Shown here: one piece after another, positions 1-9,592 of the stretch | How the letters are laid out: every line of letters begins with the position of its first letter | Position numbering within the stretch: the first letter of the stretch is position 1 | Assembly (NCBI RefSeq): GCF_900638335.1 | Contig: NZ_LR134508.1 | Location: forward strand, 496,001 to 560,000 | Direction of reading: 5' to 3' | Source of the DNA: Campylobacter lari | Lineage (GTDB): Bacteria > Campylobacterota > Campylobacteria > Campylobacterales > Campylobacteraceae | DNA: 64,000 nucleotides | The notes under the pieces: generated by a model | Database searches by the model: none | Seen by the model: only the letters and a program-made list of their open reading frames with translations | Told to the model about the DNA's origin: nothing | Made by a program: the position numbers and the translations under genes

Positions 1-1
1 A

Positions 2-1732
2 AATGCTGCAAGTGTTGCTTTGTATTTAAGTGATATTCCTATTAAAGCGCCAGTTTGCGGTGTAAGAATAGGTCGTATAAATAATGAATTTGTTTTAAAT
101 CCAAGCAATAGTGAATTAAAAAATAGCACCCTAGATCTTTATGTAGCCGGCGTTAAAGATGAACTTTTGATGATAGAAATGAGAGCTTTAGCGAACAAAC
201 AAAACAATCAACATTGTATGAATGAACTTAGCGAGGATGACACCTTAAAAGCCTTGGATTTTGCAAGCAATGCAATTTTACGTGGTTCTAATGAGTATGA
301 AAAAACATTTGCAGCTTATAGGAAAAATTCTAAACTTGATTTCAAGATAGAATTAGATCATGCTCAAATCATTGAATATATTAAAAATACTTATATGGCA
401 AAACTTAAAATTGCTATCAATCAAATGGCAAAAAGCGAAAGAGCAAGTGAAATTTTGCAAATAGCAAAAGAGATTGAAGGTGAAACTGTAGCCATTGAAA
501 ACGAATGGAAATTTGAAAATATAGAAAAAGCTTTACATGTATGCAAAAGAGAACTTATTAGAAGTCAAATTATTAATGAAAGCAAAAGGGCAGATGGTAG
601 AGGCTTGAAAGATGTTAGGAAAATAGATATAGAAACAAATATTTTACCAAGTGCTCATGGATCGTGTCTTTTTACTAGAGGACAAACTCAAGCTTTAGTT
701 GTGGCAACTTTAGGGAGTGATAATGACGCACAGATGTCAGATTTATTAACAGAGAAAAATCCAATTTGTGAAAAATTTATGGTTAATTATAATTTTCCAG
801 GTTTTTCTGTAGGCGAGGCTAGCCCTATAAAAGCTCCAGGCAGAAGGGAGCTTGGGCATGGAAATTTAGCAAAACGAGCCTTACACCCTAGTGTAGATAC
901 AGATTATGTCCATACTATTCGTTTGGTATCTGAAATTTTAGAAAGCAACGGTTCTAGCTCTATGGCTACTGTTTGTGGTGGTGCTTTAGCTTTAAGAGCC
1001 GCAGGAGTAAAAAGTGAAAAACTAGTAGCGGGTGTCGCAATGGGGCTTGTTTTTGAAAATGAAAAATATGCTATTTTAACAGATATTATGGGACTTGAAG
1101 ATCACGATGGAGATATGGATTTTAAAGTGGCAGGAAGTTGTGAGGGAATCACTGCCTTGCAGATGGATATAAAGTTAGGTGGTATAGAACAGCAAGTTTT
1201 AAAAGAGGCTTTATATCAAGCAAAAGAAGCTAGGGGGTATATTTTAAAGCTAATGGAAGAAGCTGATAGAAATATCATTGTTAATGAAGATATTTTGCCA
1301 AAAATTGAAATTTTTAATGTAGATCCAAATAAAATTCCTGATATCATTGGACAAGGTGGTAAAACTATAAAAGAAATCATTGAAAAATTTGAGGTGAATA
1401 TTGATCTAGATAGAGATAAAGGAGAGGTTAAAATAGCAGGAGTTAATCATAAGTTGATTTCTCAAAGTAAAGAGTATATATTAAATTTGCTTAACTCTAA
1501 AGGATCTAATAAAAAACGTGATAGAAAAGAAATGCCTAAATTTGATATTGGAGAAGAATTTATAGGAAAAGTGCAAAAGATTGTTGAATTTGGGGTTTTT
1601 ATTGAGCTTAAAGACGGAGTAGATGGTCTTTTACATAATTCTAAAATCAGAGAAAAGTTAGAGGTAGGTAGTGAGGTTAAAGTTAAGGTTGCTGAAATTA
1701 AAAATGGAAAAGTTTCTTTAGATTTGGCCTAA
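2..1732 (+). CDS. pnp: Polyribonucleotide nucleotidyltransferase (PNPase), 5' end cut off by window
   Basis: Phosphorolytic 3'-5' exoribonuclease of mRNA decay, normally a trimer and often part of the degradosome. The reading frame is open from the first bases of the window, so the start lies upstream and the last 576 residues are seen. What remains is the end of the first RNase PH-like domain, the helical linker, and the second RNase PH domain, which contains RREIGHG-like sequence (here GRRELGHG) and the acidic DHDGDMDFK stretch. A KH domain with the [10 protein letters not shown] motif and a C-terminal S1 domain ([15 protein letters not shown]) follow. Domain order matches the family. A strong hairpin terminator follows the stop codon directly, so this gene ends its transcription unit. 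Confidence 0.97.
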   Translation, partial: NAASVALYLSDIPIKAPVCGVRIGRINNEFVLNPSNSELKNSTLDLYVAGVKDELLMIEMRALANKQNNQHCMNELSEDDTLKALDFASNAILRGSNEYEKTFAAYRKNSKLDFKIELDHAQIIEYIKNTYMAKLKIAINQMAKSERASEILQIAKEIEGETVAIENEWKFENIEKALHVCKRELIRSQIINESKRADGRGLKDVRKIDIETNILPSAHGSCLFTRGQTQALVVATLGSDNDAQMSDLLTEKNPICEKFMVNYNFPGFSVGEASPIKAPGRRELGHGNLAKRALHPSVDTDYVHTIRLVSEILESNGSSSMATVCGGALALRAAGVKSEKLVAGVAMGLVFENEKYAILTDIMGLEDHDGDMDFKVAGSCEGITALQMDIKLGGIEQQVLKEALYQAKEARGYILKLMEEADRNIIVNEDILPKIEIFNVDPNKIPDIIGQGGKTIKEIIEKFEVNIDLDRDKGEVKIAGVNHKLISQSKEYILNLLNSKGSNKKRDRKEMPKFDIGEEFIGKVQKIVEFGVFIELKDGVDGLLHNSKIREKLEVGSEVKVKVAEIKNGKVSLDLA

Positions 1733-1765
1733 AAATTGAGCATACTAAAAATATGCTCAATTTTT
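1731..1765 (+). terminator. Rho-independent terminator after pnp
   Basis: A perfect 14-bp inverted repeat (arms 1731-1744 and 1752-1765, loop of 7) ends in a run of five T and overlaps the pnp stop codon. It separates pnp from the tRNA promoter that follows. Confidence 0.9.
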
Positions 1766-1776
1766 CATATTATATC

Positions 1777-1805
1777 TTGACAAAAGAATATTCTTTTGGC
1801 ATAAT
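1777..1805 (+). promoter_or_regulatory. Sigma-70 promoter of the tRNA array
   Basis: TTGACA at 1777-1782 and CATAAT at 1800-1805 are separated by 17 bases, close to the consensus. The predicted start is a few bases before the first tRNA at 1820. A good -35 box is unusual in Campylobacter protein genes but common at stable RNA genes. Confidence 0.8.
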
Positions 1806-1819
1806 TTCATTTTTTAATT

Positions 1820-1895
1820 GTCTCGTTAGCTCAGCCGGTAGAGCATCTCCCTTTTAAGGAGGGGGCCGTTGGTTCGAATCCAACACGGGACACCA
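1820..1895 (+). tRNA. tRNA-Lys (TTT), copy 1
   Basis: A 76-nt cloverleaf with anticodon TTT in the CTTTTAA loop, acceptor arms GTCTCGT and ACGGGAC, T loop TTCGAAT and an encoded CCA end. First gene of the duplicated Lys-Val-Asp unit. Confidence 0.95.
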
Positions 1896-1909
1896 CTAAA
1901 ACCTTTTTT

Positions 1910-1985
1910 GGTCGCTTAGCTCAGTTGGTAGAGCGCCACCCTTACAAGGTGGATGTCATAAGTTCGAGTCTTATAGTGACCACCA
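1910..1985 (+). tRNA. tRNA-Val (TAC), copy 1
   Basis: A 76-nt cloverleaf with anticodon TAC in loop CTTACAA, acceptor arms GGTCGCT and AGTGACC, T loop TTCGAGT and an encoded CCA. Confidence 0.95.
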
Positions 1986-2005
1986 TTCTTTTATTGTTTT
2001 TGGGT

Positions 2006-2082
2006 GCGGCGGTAGTTCAGCTGGTTAGAATATCGGCCTGTCACGCCGGAGGTCGCGGGTTCGAGCCCCGTCCGCCGCGCCA
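2006..2082 (+). tRNA. tRNA-Asp (GTC), copy 1
   Basis: A 77-nt cloverleaf with anticodon GTC in loop CTGTCAC, a fully GC acceptor stem (GCGGCGG/CCGCCGC) and an encoded CCA. Confidence 0.95.
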
Positions 2083-2084
2083 TT

Positions 2085-2160
2085 GTCTCGTTAGCTCAGC
2101 CGGTAGAGCATCTCCCTTTTAAGGAGGGGGCCGTTGGTTCGAATCCAACACGGGACACCA
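2085..2160 (+). tRNA. tRNA-Lys (TTT), copy 2
   Basis: Identical to the copy at 1820-1895, shifted by 265 bases. It begins two bases after the CCA of the preceding tRNA-Asp. Confidence 0.95.
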
Positions 2161-2174
2161 CTAAAACCTTTTTT

Positions 2175-2250
2175 GGTCGCTTAGCTCAGTTGGTAGAGCG
2201 CCACCCTTACAAGGTGGATGTCATAAGTTCGAGTCTTATAGTGACCACCA
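2175..2250 (+). tRNA. tRNA-Val (TAC), copy 2
   Basis: Identical to the copy at 1910-1985, shifted by 265 bases. Confidence 0.95.
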
Positions 2251-2270
2251 TTCTTTTATTGTTTTTGGGT

Positions 2271-2347
2271 GCGGCGGTAGTTCAGCTGGTTAGAATATCG
2301 GCCTGTCACGCCGGAGGTCGCGGGTTCGAGCCCCGTCCGCCGCGCCA
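2271..2347 (+). tRNA. tRNA-Asp (GTC), copy 2
   Basis: Identical to the copy at 2006-2082, shifted by 265 bases. Confidence 0.95.
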
Positions 2348-2349
2348 TT

Positions 2350-2425
2350 GTCTCGTTAGCTCAGCCGGTAGAGCATCTCCCTTTTAAGGAGGGGGCCGTT
2401 GGTTCGAATCCAACACGGGACACCA
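2350..2425 (+). tRNA. tRNA-Lys (TTT), copy 3
   Basis: Identical to the other two tRNA-Lys genes. It is followed by a Glu-like tRNA instead of Val, so the third unit is incomplete. Confidence 0.95.
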
Positions 2426-2430
2426 TCCAT

Positions 2431-2506
2431 GACCCTTTCGTCTAGTGGCTCAGGACGTCACTCTCTCTGTGTGATAACAGAGGTTCAAATCCTCTAGGGG
2501 TCGCCA
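2431..2506 (+). tRNA. Glu-like tRNA with an atypical anticodon loop (reads as CTC)
   Basis: A 76-nt sequence folds into acceptor (GACCCTT/AGGGGTC), D arm, T arm (AGAGG/CCTCT) and encoded CCA like a bacterial tRNA-Glu. The anticodon arm is odd. The loop reads CTCTCTG, giving anticodon CTC after U33, with T at position 37 where a purine is expected, and the last stem pair is T-T. It could be a tRNA-Glu(CTC), or a tRNA gene that has lost a normal TTC loop. Confidence 0.7.
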
Positions 2507-2773
2507 TATTGATTTTATTGTTGTTGGTTTTCAAGGTTGTCTTTATATTTTTTTCAAATATATATTTTTATAAATTTCTATTTTCATATTTCACGTATAT
2601 TTTTTGTTGTAAAATATTTTACTTTCTTTATCTTTAAGCTTAAATTTATAAATATAGTATTAACATTTCCAAATTATTATTAATACATTAGTAATGTAAT
2701 TAAAAAAACATTTCATTACTAAAAAACAATAATCAATCAAACACATTAATCATTTTTTGAAAGGACTTTTTCA
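2507..2773 (+). promoter_or_regulatory. AT-rich leader of the phase-variable gene with an inverted repeat
   Basis: This stretch has no gene. It contains a perfect 9-bp inverted repeat (2688-2696 and 2714-2722, TTAGTAATG/CATTACTAA) that could be an operator or RNA hairpin. A good ribosome binding site, GAAAGGA at 2759-2765, lies 8 bases before the ATG at 2774. No convincing terminator for the tRNA array was seen. Confidence 0.45.
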
Positions 2774-5378
2774 ATGTATATAAACACAGCTAAAAAACGC
2801 CTCACGGGGGGGGGGATACGATAATTTTCGTTTTAACTCACACTCTTTAAAACGCTATAAAAACTCCAATCTTTTAAAACTTTCTTTACTTACCATTTTT
2901 TCACTAAGTTCTTTAGAAGCTGCTACCCAGGCAAATTATGATAAAACTTCTAATGCTTATATAATTAAAAAACACCATTATGAGAACAATGATGTTTATG
3001 ATTATAATCTTGATACTTATAAATTCTTAAGTGGTAAAAACTTCTATGGTCAAATGGCTACTAATAAAAACCTTTCAAATATCACTTTAATCTATGATAA
3101 TCCTAAAGATAAAGCTCATGTAAAAATGAATGATTTATACTTTAAACAAGACATACTTACTCCAAGTATTAAAGAAGATATTTTTGTAGTAAATGGTTTT
3201 CATAGTTCTAATTCAGACAATACCACCATTAATCAAACTAGCTATATACCTTTTTTAGTTTCTGCTTATACCTTTAATGCAAAAGCTAATAATAATACCT
3301 TAGTATTAAAAGCAGGAGAATTATCTTCAGTATATTATCTAAAACCTACTGATAAAGAAGTGATTAATCCTAAAGCTACTGGTTTGGATAATAAATATAA
3401 TTTTTTAATCACTCCAGCCATAGCTAGAAAAGGTGAAGTAAGTAATAATACTTTAAATTTCTTAAAAGATGCCTATGTCAATATGGGTGTTGAAAACACC
3501 TACACCTTACCTTTAAATGGTGCTCCTTATATCTTAGGTGCTTTTGGTGTGGATGCTAATGCTAATAATAATACAGTTGTATTAAATAAAGGCGTAAAGA
3601 TAGACTTTCATACTACCCCTTATAGACAAAGTGCTTTAGGGAATAATATCTTTGATGAGAGAATGACTCATGTAACAGGAGCCATTACTTATAATGCTAA
3701 TGCTAAAAATAATAAAGTTATCATAGATGGAGCTTCTTTATTAGTACATGGTCCAAGTGGAGCTTATTCAACATCAGCTGCTACTCACTTAGGAGGAGCT
3801 TTTGTGGATGTTAATAATAATCAAAGCTATGAAGTAAGTAATAATAGTGTATTAATCAATGATTTAAAACTAGATTTAAGAGTAGATACTAAAAATACCC
3901 CATTAGCTTATAATGCTATCTTAGTAGGGGAAATCTATGGGGGTAAAATCATACAAGGTAATGCTTATAAAAACACTATAGATATAAAAGACTTACAAAC
4001 CTTATTAGCATTAAATACTAATGTAGAAGTAAAAGCTCTTTTAGACTTTTATGCAGGTATTACTAATAATGGTATAGCTAATGATAATAGTATTAGCATT
4101 AATCTAAAAAAACCATTTGAGATTAATTCTAATTTTACAGGTAAAAATGAGTTTAATCTTTATGGTGGGGTAGCTACTAAAGGAGCTAATAGAAATAGTA
4201 TTCATATCAATGGGGATTTAACCCAAGGCATTACTGTTGAAAACCATCAAGATAAAATTCAAATCATAGCAGCACAAACTCTAAGTTCTAAAGCAAATAA
4301 CAATAGCATTAATATTAAAAACTCAAACATTGCTATGCCTTTATACTTATATGGAGTAAGCAAGGTTAGTTTAAATGATAAAGATTATTATGCAAGTAGT
4401 GCTAATGCTAATAGTATAGTTTTAGATAATGTAAAATCAGGTAGAAATCTCACTGCTATTATAGAAGCAGATAATTTAGAAAAAAACACTATAAAATATA
4501 ATATGGTGCAATCTTTATCTAATGCTTCTAATATAGATAAAGGTTCTAAAATCATTTTAAGAGCTAATGAAAGTGCTTTAGATAATACTTTAAATATTAA
4601 AGATTATTCAAGTGCAGCTAGTTCTAATGTTTATGTTATTAATGCTAATACTGAAAGTGCTAATAATACTTTTATCTTTGATAATCTAGCCCTAGGAACA
4701 GCTTCTGATAAAAGAGAAGGGGAAATAGTAATTAGTGCAGGTATAGCTAAAAATACTCATGATAATTATACTCATATAGCTAATTTAAATATAGATGAGT
4801 ATAAAGATAATTCTACTATCATCATAGCAGCTTCTGGTGTATATAGTGAAAATGATAAAAGCTATAATAATACCTTATATCTAAGTGGTAATACTAATAT
4901 TTTTAATAATACCAATATAGATGTATTAGCAGGTAGCTTTTTACAAACTAAAGAAAACACTAGCTTTGTATCAAAAGCTCTAGAGCATAAAAATAATACT
5001 AATAATCATTTAGTATTAAATACAAGTATAAAAGCAAATACTATTAATAACTTTGATCATTATAGCTTTATCTTAAAAGATGATACTAAAACTTATTTAA
5101 GTGCTAAAGAAGCTATTAATCTTTCTAAAGATAGTTCTATTAATGTATATACAAACAATAATATAAAAAATAAAAGTTTTATTTTAATGCAAAGTGAAAA
5201 AGGCTTTGTAGATGCAAACAATAAACAACTAAATCAAAAAGACTTACAAAGCTTATTAGAAACTATCACTAAAAACAATCAAAGCTTACATAAAAACATC
5301 AAAGCAAAAGTTCAAAAGGCTAAATACACTCTAAGTGTAAGTAAAGACGGAAAAAGCATAGTAGTGAATTTAAATTAA
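2774..5378 (+). pseudogene. Phase-variable exported repeat protein, passenger-like; OFF by frameshift at a G10 tract
   Basis: With ATG at 2774 and its good ribosome binding site, the frame runs KKRLTGGG into ten G (2806-2815) and stops at 2822. Removing one G joins it to the long downstream frame (YDNFRFN...), which reads to 5378 and gives about 867 residues. The joined N-terminus has a basic stretch, then a hydrophobic export-like segment (LLKLSLLTIFSLSSLEA). The body is a run of short Asn-rich beta-type repeats, such as ANNNTLVLKAG, SNNTLNF and NNSINI, typical of beta-helical adhesin passengers. There is no TPS domain and no C-terminal beta-barrel; it ends SKDGKSIVVNLN. It sits 31 bp before tpsA, so export by the neighbouring TpsB is possible but unproven. 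It is best read as an intact phase-variable gene in the OFF state. The ATG at 3054 lacks a ribosome site and a signal peptide. Confidence 0.8.
2806..2815 (+). repeat. Poly-G tract (G10), slipped-strand contingency switch
   Basis: Ten consecutive G lie 32 bases inside the gene that starts at 2774. Nine (or twelve) would be in frame and ten is out of frame. Tracts of this kind are the standard phase-variation device of Campylobacter surface genes. Confidence 0.92.
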
Positions 5379-5409
5379 ACAACAAAGATAAAACTAAAAA
5401 GGATTAATT

Positions 5410-8400
5410 ATGAAAAAGTTAGCAAATCATATCATACTCTCAGGTGTAACGGTATCAATGTTATTTTCTCCACTAATGGCTTTACCTAGTGGAGGTAAAT
5501 TTACTCATGGCACTAGTGGGAGTATAAGTATTAATGGTAAAGAGATGAACATTGCAGGTAATAAACAAAACTCTATCATACAATGGGGTGGTGGTTTTAA
5601 TATAGCAAATGGTGAAAAGGTAAACTTTGGAAATAGTAAATTTGAAGGCCAACAAAACTACCTAAACATTGCTCATGGTACAGATAAATCTACCATAGAA
5701 GGTGTATTAAATGCAGGTGGTAATAATGTCTTTTTAATTAATCCTAATGGGGTAATCATTACTAAAACGGGAACTATCAATGCTAATCGCTTTGTGGCTT
5801 CGACTACTTCTTTACAAGCACAACATTTTGAGGAATTTAAAGCACAAGGTGCTTCTTTTTCCCCTATATTTAAATCACATAAAGCAGGTAATGTAGTAAA
5901 TATGGGTAATATTAGTGCTAAAAACGTTACTTTGCAAGGGAATAAAGTAATGTTAAGTGCTGATACTAGTTGGGATAAAAAAAATAATAAAATAAAACTC
6001 AATCAAATCACAGCAGATAGTATAGATTTAAAAGGTAACGAAGTTTATGTAGATATTTCTACTATAAATTCTAAAAACCTAACTACGGATGCAAAAAAAG
6101 GGATTGCTTATTTAAGTGCTACTGGTTATTATTATAATCCTACAAGAAAATATAATGATATTATATTTGCCACTAAAGGTGTAATGGATAAAACATATAA
6201 TCAATATATTAGCATAGGTTCTGACTTAGACTGGTGGCACTTTGCTAAAGGGTGGAATGAAAAAGATGATTTTAGAAACAATGTAGTAGGAGATACTTTT
6301 AAACTTACTAATGATATAGATTTTAAAGCAAGTAGTGGTCAAAACTATGCTAATTATTGTATAGATGGACTTGGTTGTACTAATATGATAGTGGGGTTTG
6401 GAGGAGATATCAAAGATGGAGAAGTAATTTATAATAATGCTTTCACTGCAGACTTTGACGGGCAAGGATATACGCTTAAAAATATATTTATAGATACAAC
6501 TAAAATCCCAAATAGTCAAAACAGTGGAGTGGGAATTTTTGGAGCAACTAATGGAGCAAATTTTAAAAATATCAATATTGATTATATGGGTGGTGGGATA
6601 AAAGCAGCAAATCTTAATGTAGGTGGATTTGCTGGGTATTTTGATGGTGTTGCCGAAAATATAAGTTTGAAAAATATTGGCAGTATTAAAAATACATACG
6701 ATTCTAAAAAAATTGTTATAATTCCTTATATTAGTTTTCAAGGGGTAGGTGGATTTGCTGGAAGTGCTAATGGTCTTTTTAGAAATATCACCTTAGAAAA
6801 TATAAAAAATTTTGATGTAAATTATATTTCAATTCTATTTGGCTCTAGTGGGTCTTATCAACATTATGGTGTTGGCGGGTTTGCTGGAGCAAGTTTTGGT
6901 ATGTTTGACAATATATCCTTAAAAAATATGGGAAATTTTAAAATTGATTTTGAAAAAAAAACCAGCGGTTCAATTAAATATGCAGTAGGTGGTTTTGCTG
7001 GCTTTATTGCAAATGGATCTTATAACAATATAAAATTAGAGCAAATTTCCAATTTATGGAGTCATATTGATGAAAAAGGTAAAGATCATTTAGAATATGT
7101 ACTATCTTTAGGCGGTTTTGCTGGGAATATTCAAAATGGGAATTTTGAAAATATAGTTTTAAATAATGTGAAAAAAATACATTTAAACACTAATCAACCT
7201 AATAGTTATTATGAAACAAATTTAGGCGGTTTTGCTGGGGAGATCGATAATGGTGTGTTTAATAAAATATCATTATACGATATAGGAGATATTAAAGTTG
7301 ATATTGATGATGTTAAATACCATTCAAAATATAATTTAGGTGGTTTTGCTGGAAAGATAATTACAGGAAATTTTGACAACATATCTTTAAATAAAATCAA
7401 AGATATTGCAGTTTATATAGACTCTGAAGATGCGTCATTCAGTGGTAGTGATTATGAATATAATTTAGGTGGTTTTGCTGGAAAGATAGGGGGTGAAACT
7501 TTAGGTATATTAGGAGTTCCTACTTTTAATAATATTTCTTTAAATGAAGTAGAAAATATCACTACAAATAGTATTAAAAAAGATACTAATGAAACATACG
7601 GTGTAGGTATTTATACAAATCTTGGTGGTTTTGCTGGAAAAATTCAAACTGGAAAGTTTGAAAATATAGTTTTAAAGGATGTAAAAAATATCAAAGCGGA
7701 TATAGCTTCAAGAAATGGAGGAGTTATTAATATAGGTGGTTTCGTTGGAGAATTAGCGATTGCACAAAAAGGTACTTCATTTAAAAATATATTTTTAAAT
7801 AATATTGAAAATATTCATGTAGAAATCGGCGATCCAGTGTTTAATAGAGGAGGAATTATTAATATGGGCGGTTTTGCCGGAGTATCTGATAGTCAATATG
7901 CATACCATAATGTTGATTTTGAAAATATAGTTTTGCAAGGTATTTCTAGTCTAAAAAACATAATTAATACAGGATGTCAAGAAGAATGGTGTGCAAGTCC
8001 GAGTGTAACTACGGGAGGGTTTATCGGAAAATTTGGTGCTAGGGGAAGAGGAACTTTCAAAAATATTTATATGTTTTTTGATCCAGAATTTGATCTTATA
8101 GTAGAGAATAAACTAGGAGATGCCAACATAAAATTAGGCAAATTCTATGGAGAAGGTTATTTAAATCCCTCCTCCTCTAATATCCATATATACCATCATA
8201 AAGATACACTAAAAAATGCCAATAATGATAGCAGTGATTATGGTAATGATAAAATAAACATACACACCTATAATGATTCTACTCAAGAAAGTTTTTATCA
8301 ACAATTTAAAAACCAAGAAGAAGCTTTGATGAGACCTATAGTTGTTTTACCAGATGAGTTTTATCCTTATAATCCTTCTAAACCATCTGAAGATATAAAT

Positions 8401-9444
8401 ATCCCCAACATAGAAACCATCAAAAACGAACAAGCAACCCTAGATAAAGAAGATATCTTAGATGATAGTACTTTAAATACTATCTTAAATGATTTAAAAG
8501 ATAAATTCTATATAGTGAATATAAATATCTTAGATGAGTTATTAAAAGCTTATAGCAAGATTGATAAAAACAATCCTACTTCTAAAGCAGAGTTTTTAGC
8601 TAATTATCTTTTAAGTAAAGATAAATATCCAGATGATAAAGAAAGACTTGATATAGCTCATTCTATGATTCAAAGCTTAGACTTTTTACTAGCTTATCAA
8701 GATAATGGCTTAAGTGAAGCTAGTGATGATAAATTTGCAAACAAAGATACTAAAGACACTAACATTGAAGTCACAAGTAAAGTTGTTGAAGTTTATAATC
8801 AAACTAATGCTAATAAAGACCAAGTAAATCACTTTATCCAAACTACTTTGAACAACAAGGTAAATTCAATCAACGAGGCTAATAAGAATTTTAGTGAGAA
8901 AAACTACTATGAAGAAATCAATACATTAGCCTTAGCTTATAATAAATATGTAGAATTAATCAATAAAGGTTTAGCAAATAAAAATGATCAAGCTTTTAAA
9001 GATATTAGCAATAAATTATTTGCTTTAATAGCTCAAGCACAAGGTGAAACCAAAACTATAGAAGAATTAATTAATAGCTTTGAAGATTTAAAAACACAAG
9101 CAAGTGAAAAATCTAACGGACATTTTATTGTTGAAGGAGATTTGCAAGCTTTAAATATACCTTATCCTATATTAGCTTCTATCAAAGATAATAACAATGG
9201 TAGTGGTGAAATAGATAAGCCAGAAAAACCTATTGATCCAATTGAGCCACCAATAGATAATAAACCAGATTTTTCTTTAAGCTTTGAACAAAGTTCTACT
9301 TTTAACTCTATAGGTAATGATAGTTTAGATGATGAGGAAGAACAAGAAGAAATAGAAGAAGCTTCTATGAATCAAAAAGGTAAAACCTGTATAGTAAGCG
9401 ATAATTATAGAACTATGAATCCTTGTGTGGTTGGAGGATTATAA
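5410..9444 (+). CDS. Two-partner secretion exoprotein (TpsA), haemagglutination-type with GLUG-like repeats
   Basis: A 1344-residue secreted surface protein, probably an adhesin. The signal peptide (MKKLANHIILSGVTVSMLFS, cleavage near LMA-LPSG) leads into an N-terminal TPS/haemagglutination domain (about residues 25-190) with the hallmark NPNGVI near residue 111. Residues about 400-890 carry some 12 repeats that start [VL]GGFAG and end in F-x-N-I-x-L, like the GLUG motif. A helical region follows, then a Pro-rich stretch (PEKPIDPIEPPIDNKPD), an acidic stretch, and a C-terminus with C1327 and C1339. That Cys pair resembles the anchor loop of HMW1. The start is supported by AAAAGGA just upstream. 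The TpsB transporter gene follows. The ligand is unknown. Confidence 0.88.
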   Translation: MKKLANHIILSGVTVSMLFSPLMALPSGGKFTHGTSGSISINGKEMNIAGNKQNSIIQWGGGFNIANGEKVNFGNSKFEGQQNYLNIAHGTDKSTIEGVLNAGGNNVFLINPNGVIITKTGTINANRFVASTTSLQAQHFEEFKAQGASFSPIFKSHKAGNVVNMGNISAKNVTLQGNKVMLSADTSWDKKNNKIKLNQITADSIDLKGNEVYVDISTINSKNLTTDAKKGIAYLSATGYYYNPTRKYNDIIFATKGVMDKTYNQYISIGSDLDWWHFAKGWNEKDDFRNNVVGDTFKLTNDIDFKASSGQNYANYCIDGLGCTNMIVGFGGDIKDGEVIYNNAFTADFDGQGYTLKNIFIDTTKIPNSQNSGVGIFGATNGANFKNINIDYMGGGIKAANLNVGGFAGYFDGVAENISLKNIGSIKNTYDSKKIVIIPYISFQGVGGFAGSANGLFRNITLENIKNFDVNYISILFGSSGSYQHYGVGGFAGASFGMFDNISLKNMGNFKIDFEKKTSGSIKYAVGGFAGFIANGSYNNIKLEQISNLWSHIDEKGKDHLEYVLSLGGFAGNIQNGNFENIVLNNVKKIHLNTNQPNSYYETNLGGFAGEIDNGVFNKISLYDIGDIKVDIDDVKYHSKYNLGGFAGKIITGNFDNISLNKIKDIAVYIDSEDASFSGSDYEYNLGGFAGKIGGETLGILGVPTFNNISLNEVENITTNSIKKDTNETYGVGIYTNLGGFAGKIQTGKFENIVLKDVKNIKADIASRNGGVINIGGFVGELAIAQKGTSFKNIFLNNIENIHVEIGDPVFNRGGIINMGGFAGVSDSQYAYHNVDFENIVLQGISSLKNIINTGCQEEWCASPSVTTGGFIGKFGARGRGTFKNIYMFFDPEFDLIVENKLGDANIKLGKFYGEGYLNPSSSNIHIYHHKDTLKNANNDSSDYGNDKINIHTYNDSTQESFYQQFKNQEEALMRPIVVLPDEFYPYNPSKPSEDINIPNIETIKNEQATLDKEDILDDSTLNTILNDLKDKFYIVNINILDELLKAYSKIDKNNPTSKAEFLANYLLSKDKYPDDKERLDIAHSMIQSLDFLLAYQDNGLSEASDDKFANKDTKDTNIEVTSKVVEVYNQTNANKDQVNHFIQTTLNNKVNSINEANKNFSEKNYYEEINTLALAYNKYVELINKGLANKNDQAFKDISNKLFALIAQAQGETKTIEELINSFEDLKTQASEKSNGHFIVEGDLQALNIPYPILASIKDNNNGSGEIDKPEKPIDPIEPPIDNKPDFSLSFEQSSTFNSIGNDSLDDEEEQEEIEEASMNQKGKTCIVSDNYRTMNPCVVGGL

Positions 9445-9450
9445 AACACT

Positions 9451-9476
9451 TTGCTAGGATATAACTATCCTAGCAA
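9451..9476 (+). terminator. Hairpin between tpsA and tpsB
   Basis: A perfect 10-bp stem (TTGCTAGGAT/ATCCTAGCAA, loop of 6) begins 7 bases after the tpsA stop. The following sequence is mixed AT without a clean T run, so it may be a partial terminator or an mRNA-stabilising hairpin that reduces tpsB expression relative to tpsA. Confidence 0.55.
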
Positions 9477-9592
9477 TAATAATAGTATGAATAAATACTT
9501 GCATTAAACAATATTGTGATTAATCAATACAAATATAAAAGCCAAATTAAGAAAAAAATAAATAAAAATAAAAAAATTAAGGAAAAACCATT

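Larger units (their letters stand above)
1820..2425 (+). repeat. 265-bp tandem duplication of a Lys-Val-Asp tRNA unit, plus a third Lys
   Basis: Unit 1 (1820-2084) and unit 2 (2085-2349) are identical by eye, spacers included. A third partial unit (2350-2425) carries only tRNA-Lys. The identity of the non-tRNA spacers points to a recent tandem duplication or ongoing homogenisation. Confidence 0.93.

Noticed and set aside
1925-2387. Two identical 65-residue open frames
   Set aside because: They lie across the duplicated tRNA genes and have no ribosome site; they only reflect the tandem repeat.
3054-5378. Start of the passenger-like gene at ATG 3054
   Set aside because: No ribosome site, and it would skip the export segment. 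The ATG at 2774 with the G tract explains the gene better.
6226-7400. Minus-strand open frames within tpsA, the longest 171 residues
   Set aside because: They mirror the repeats of tpsA, have odd composition and no ribosome sites.
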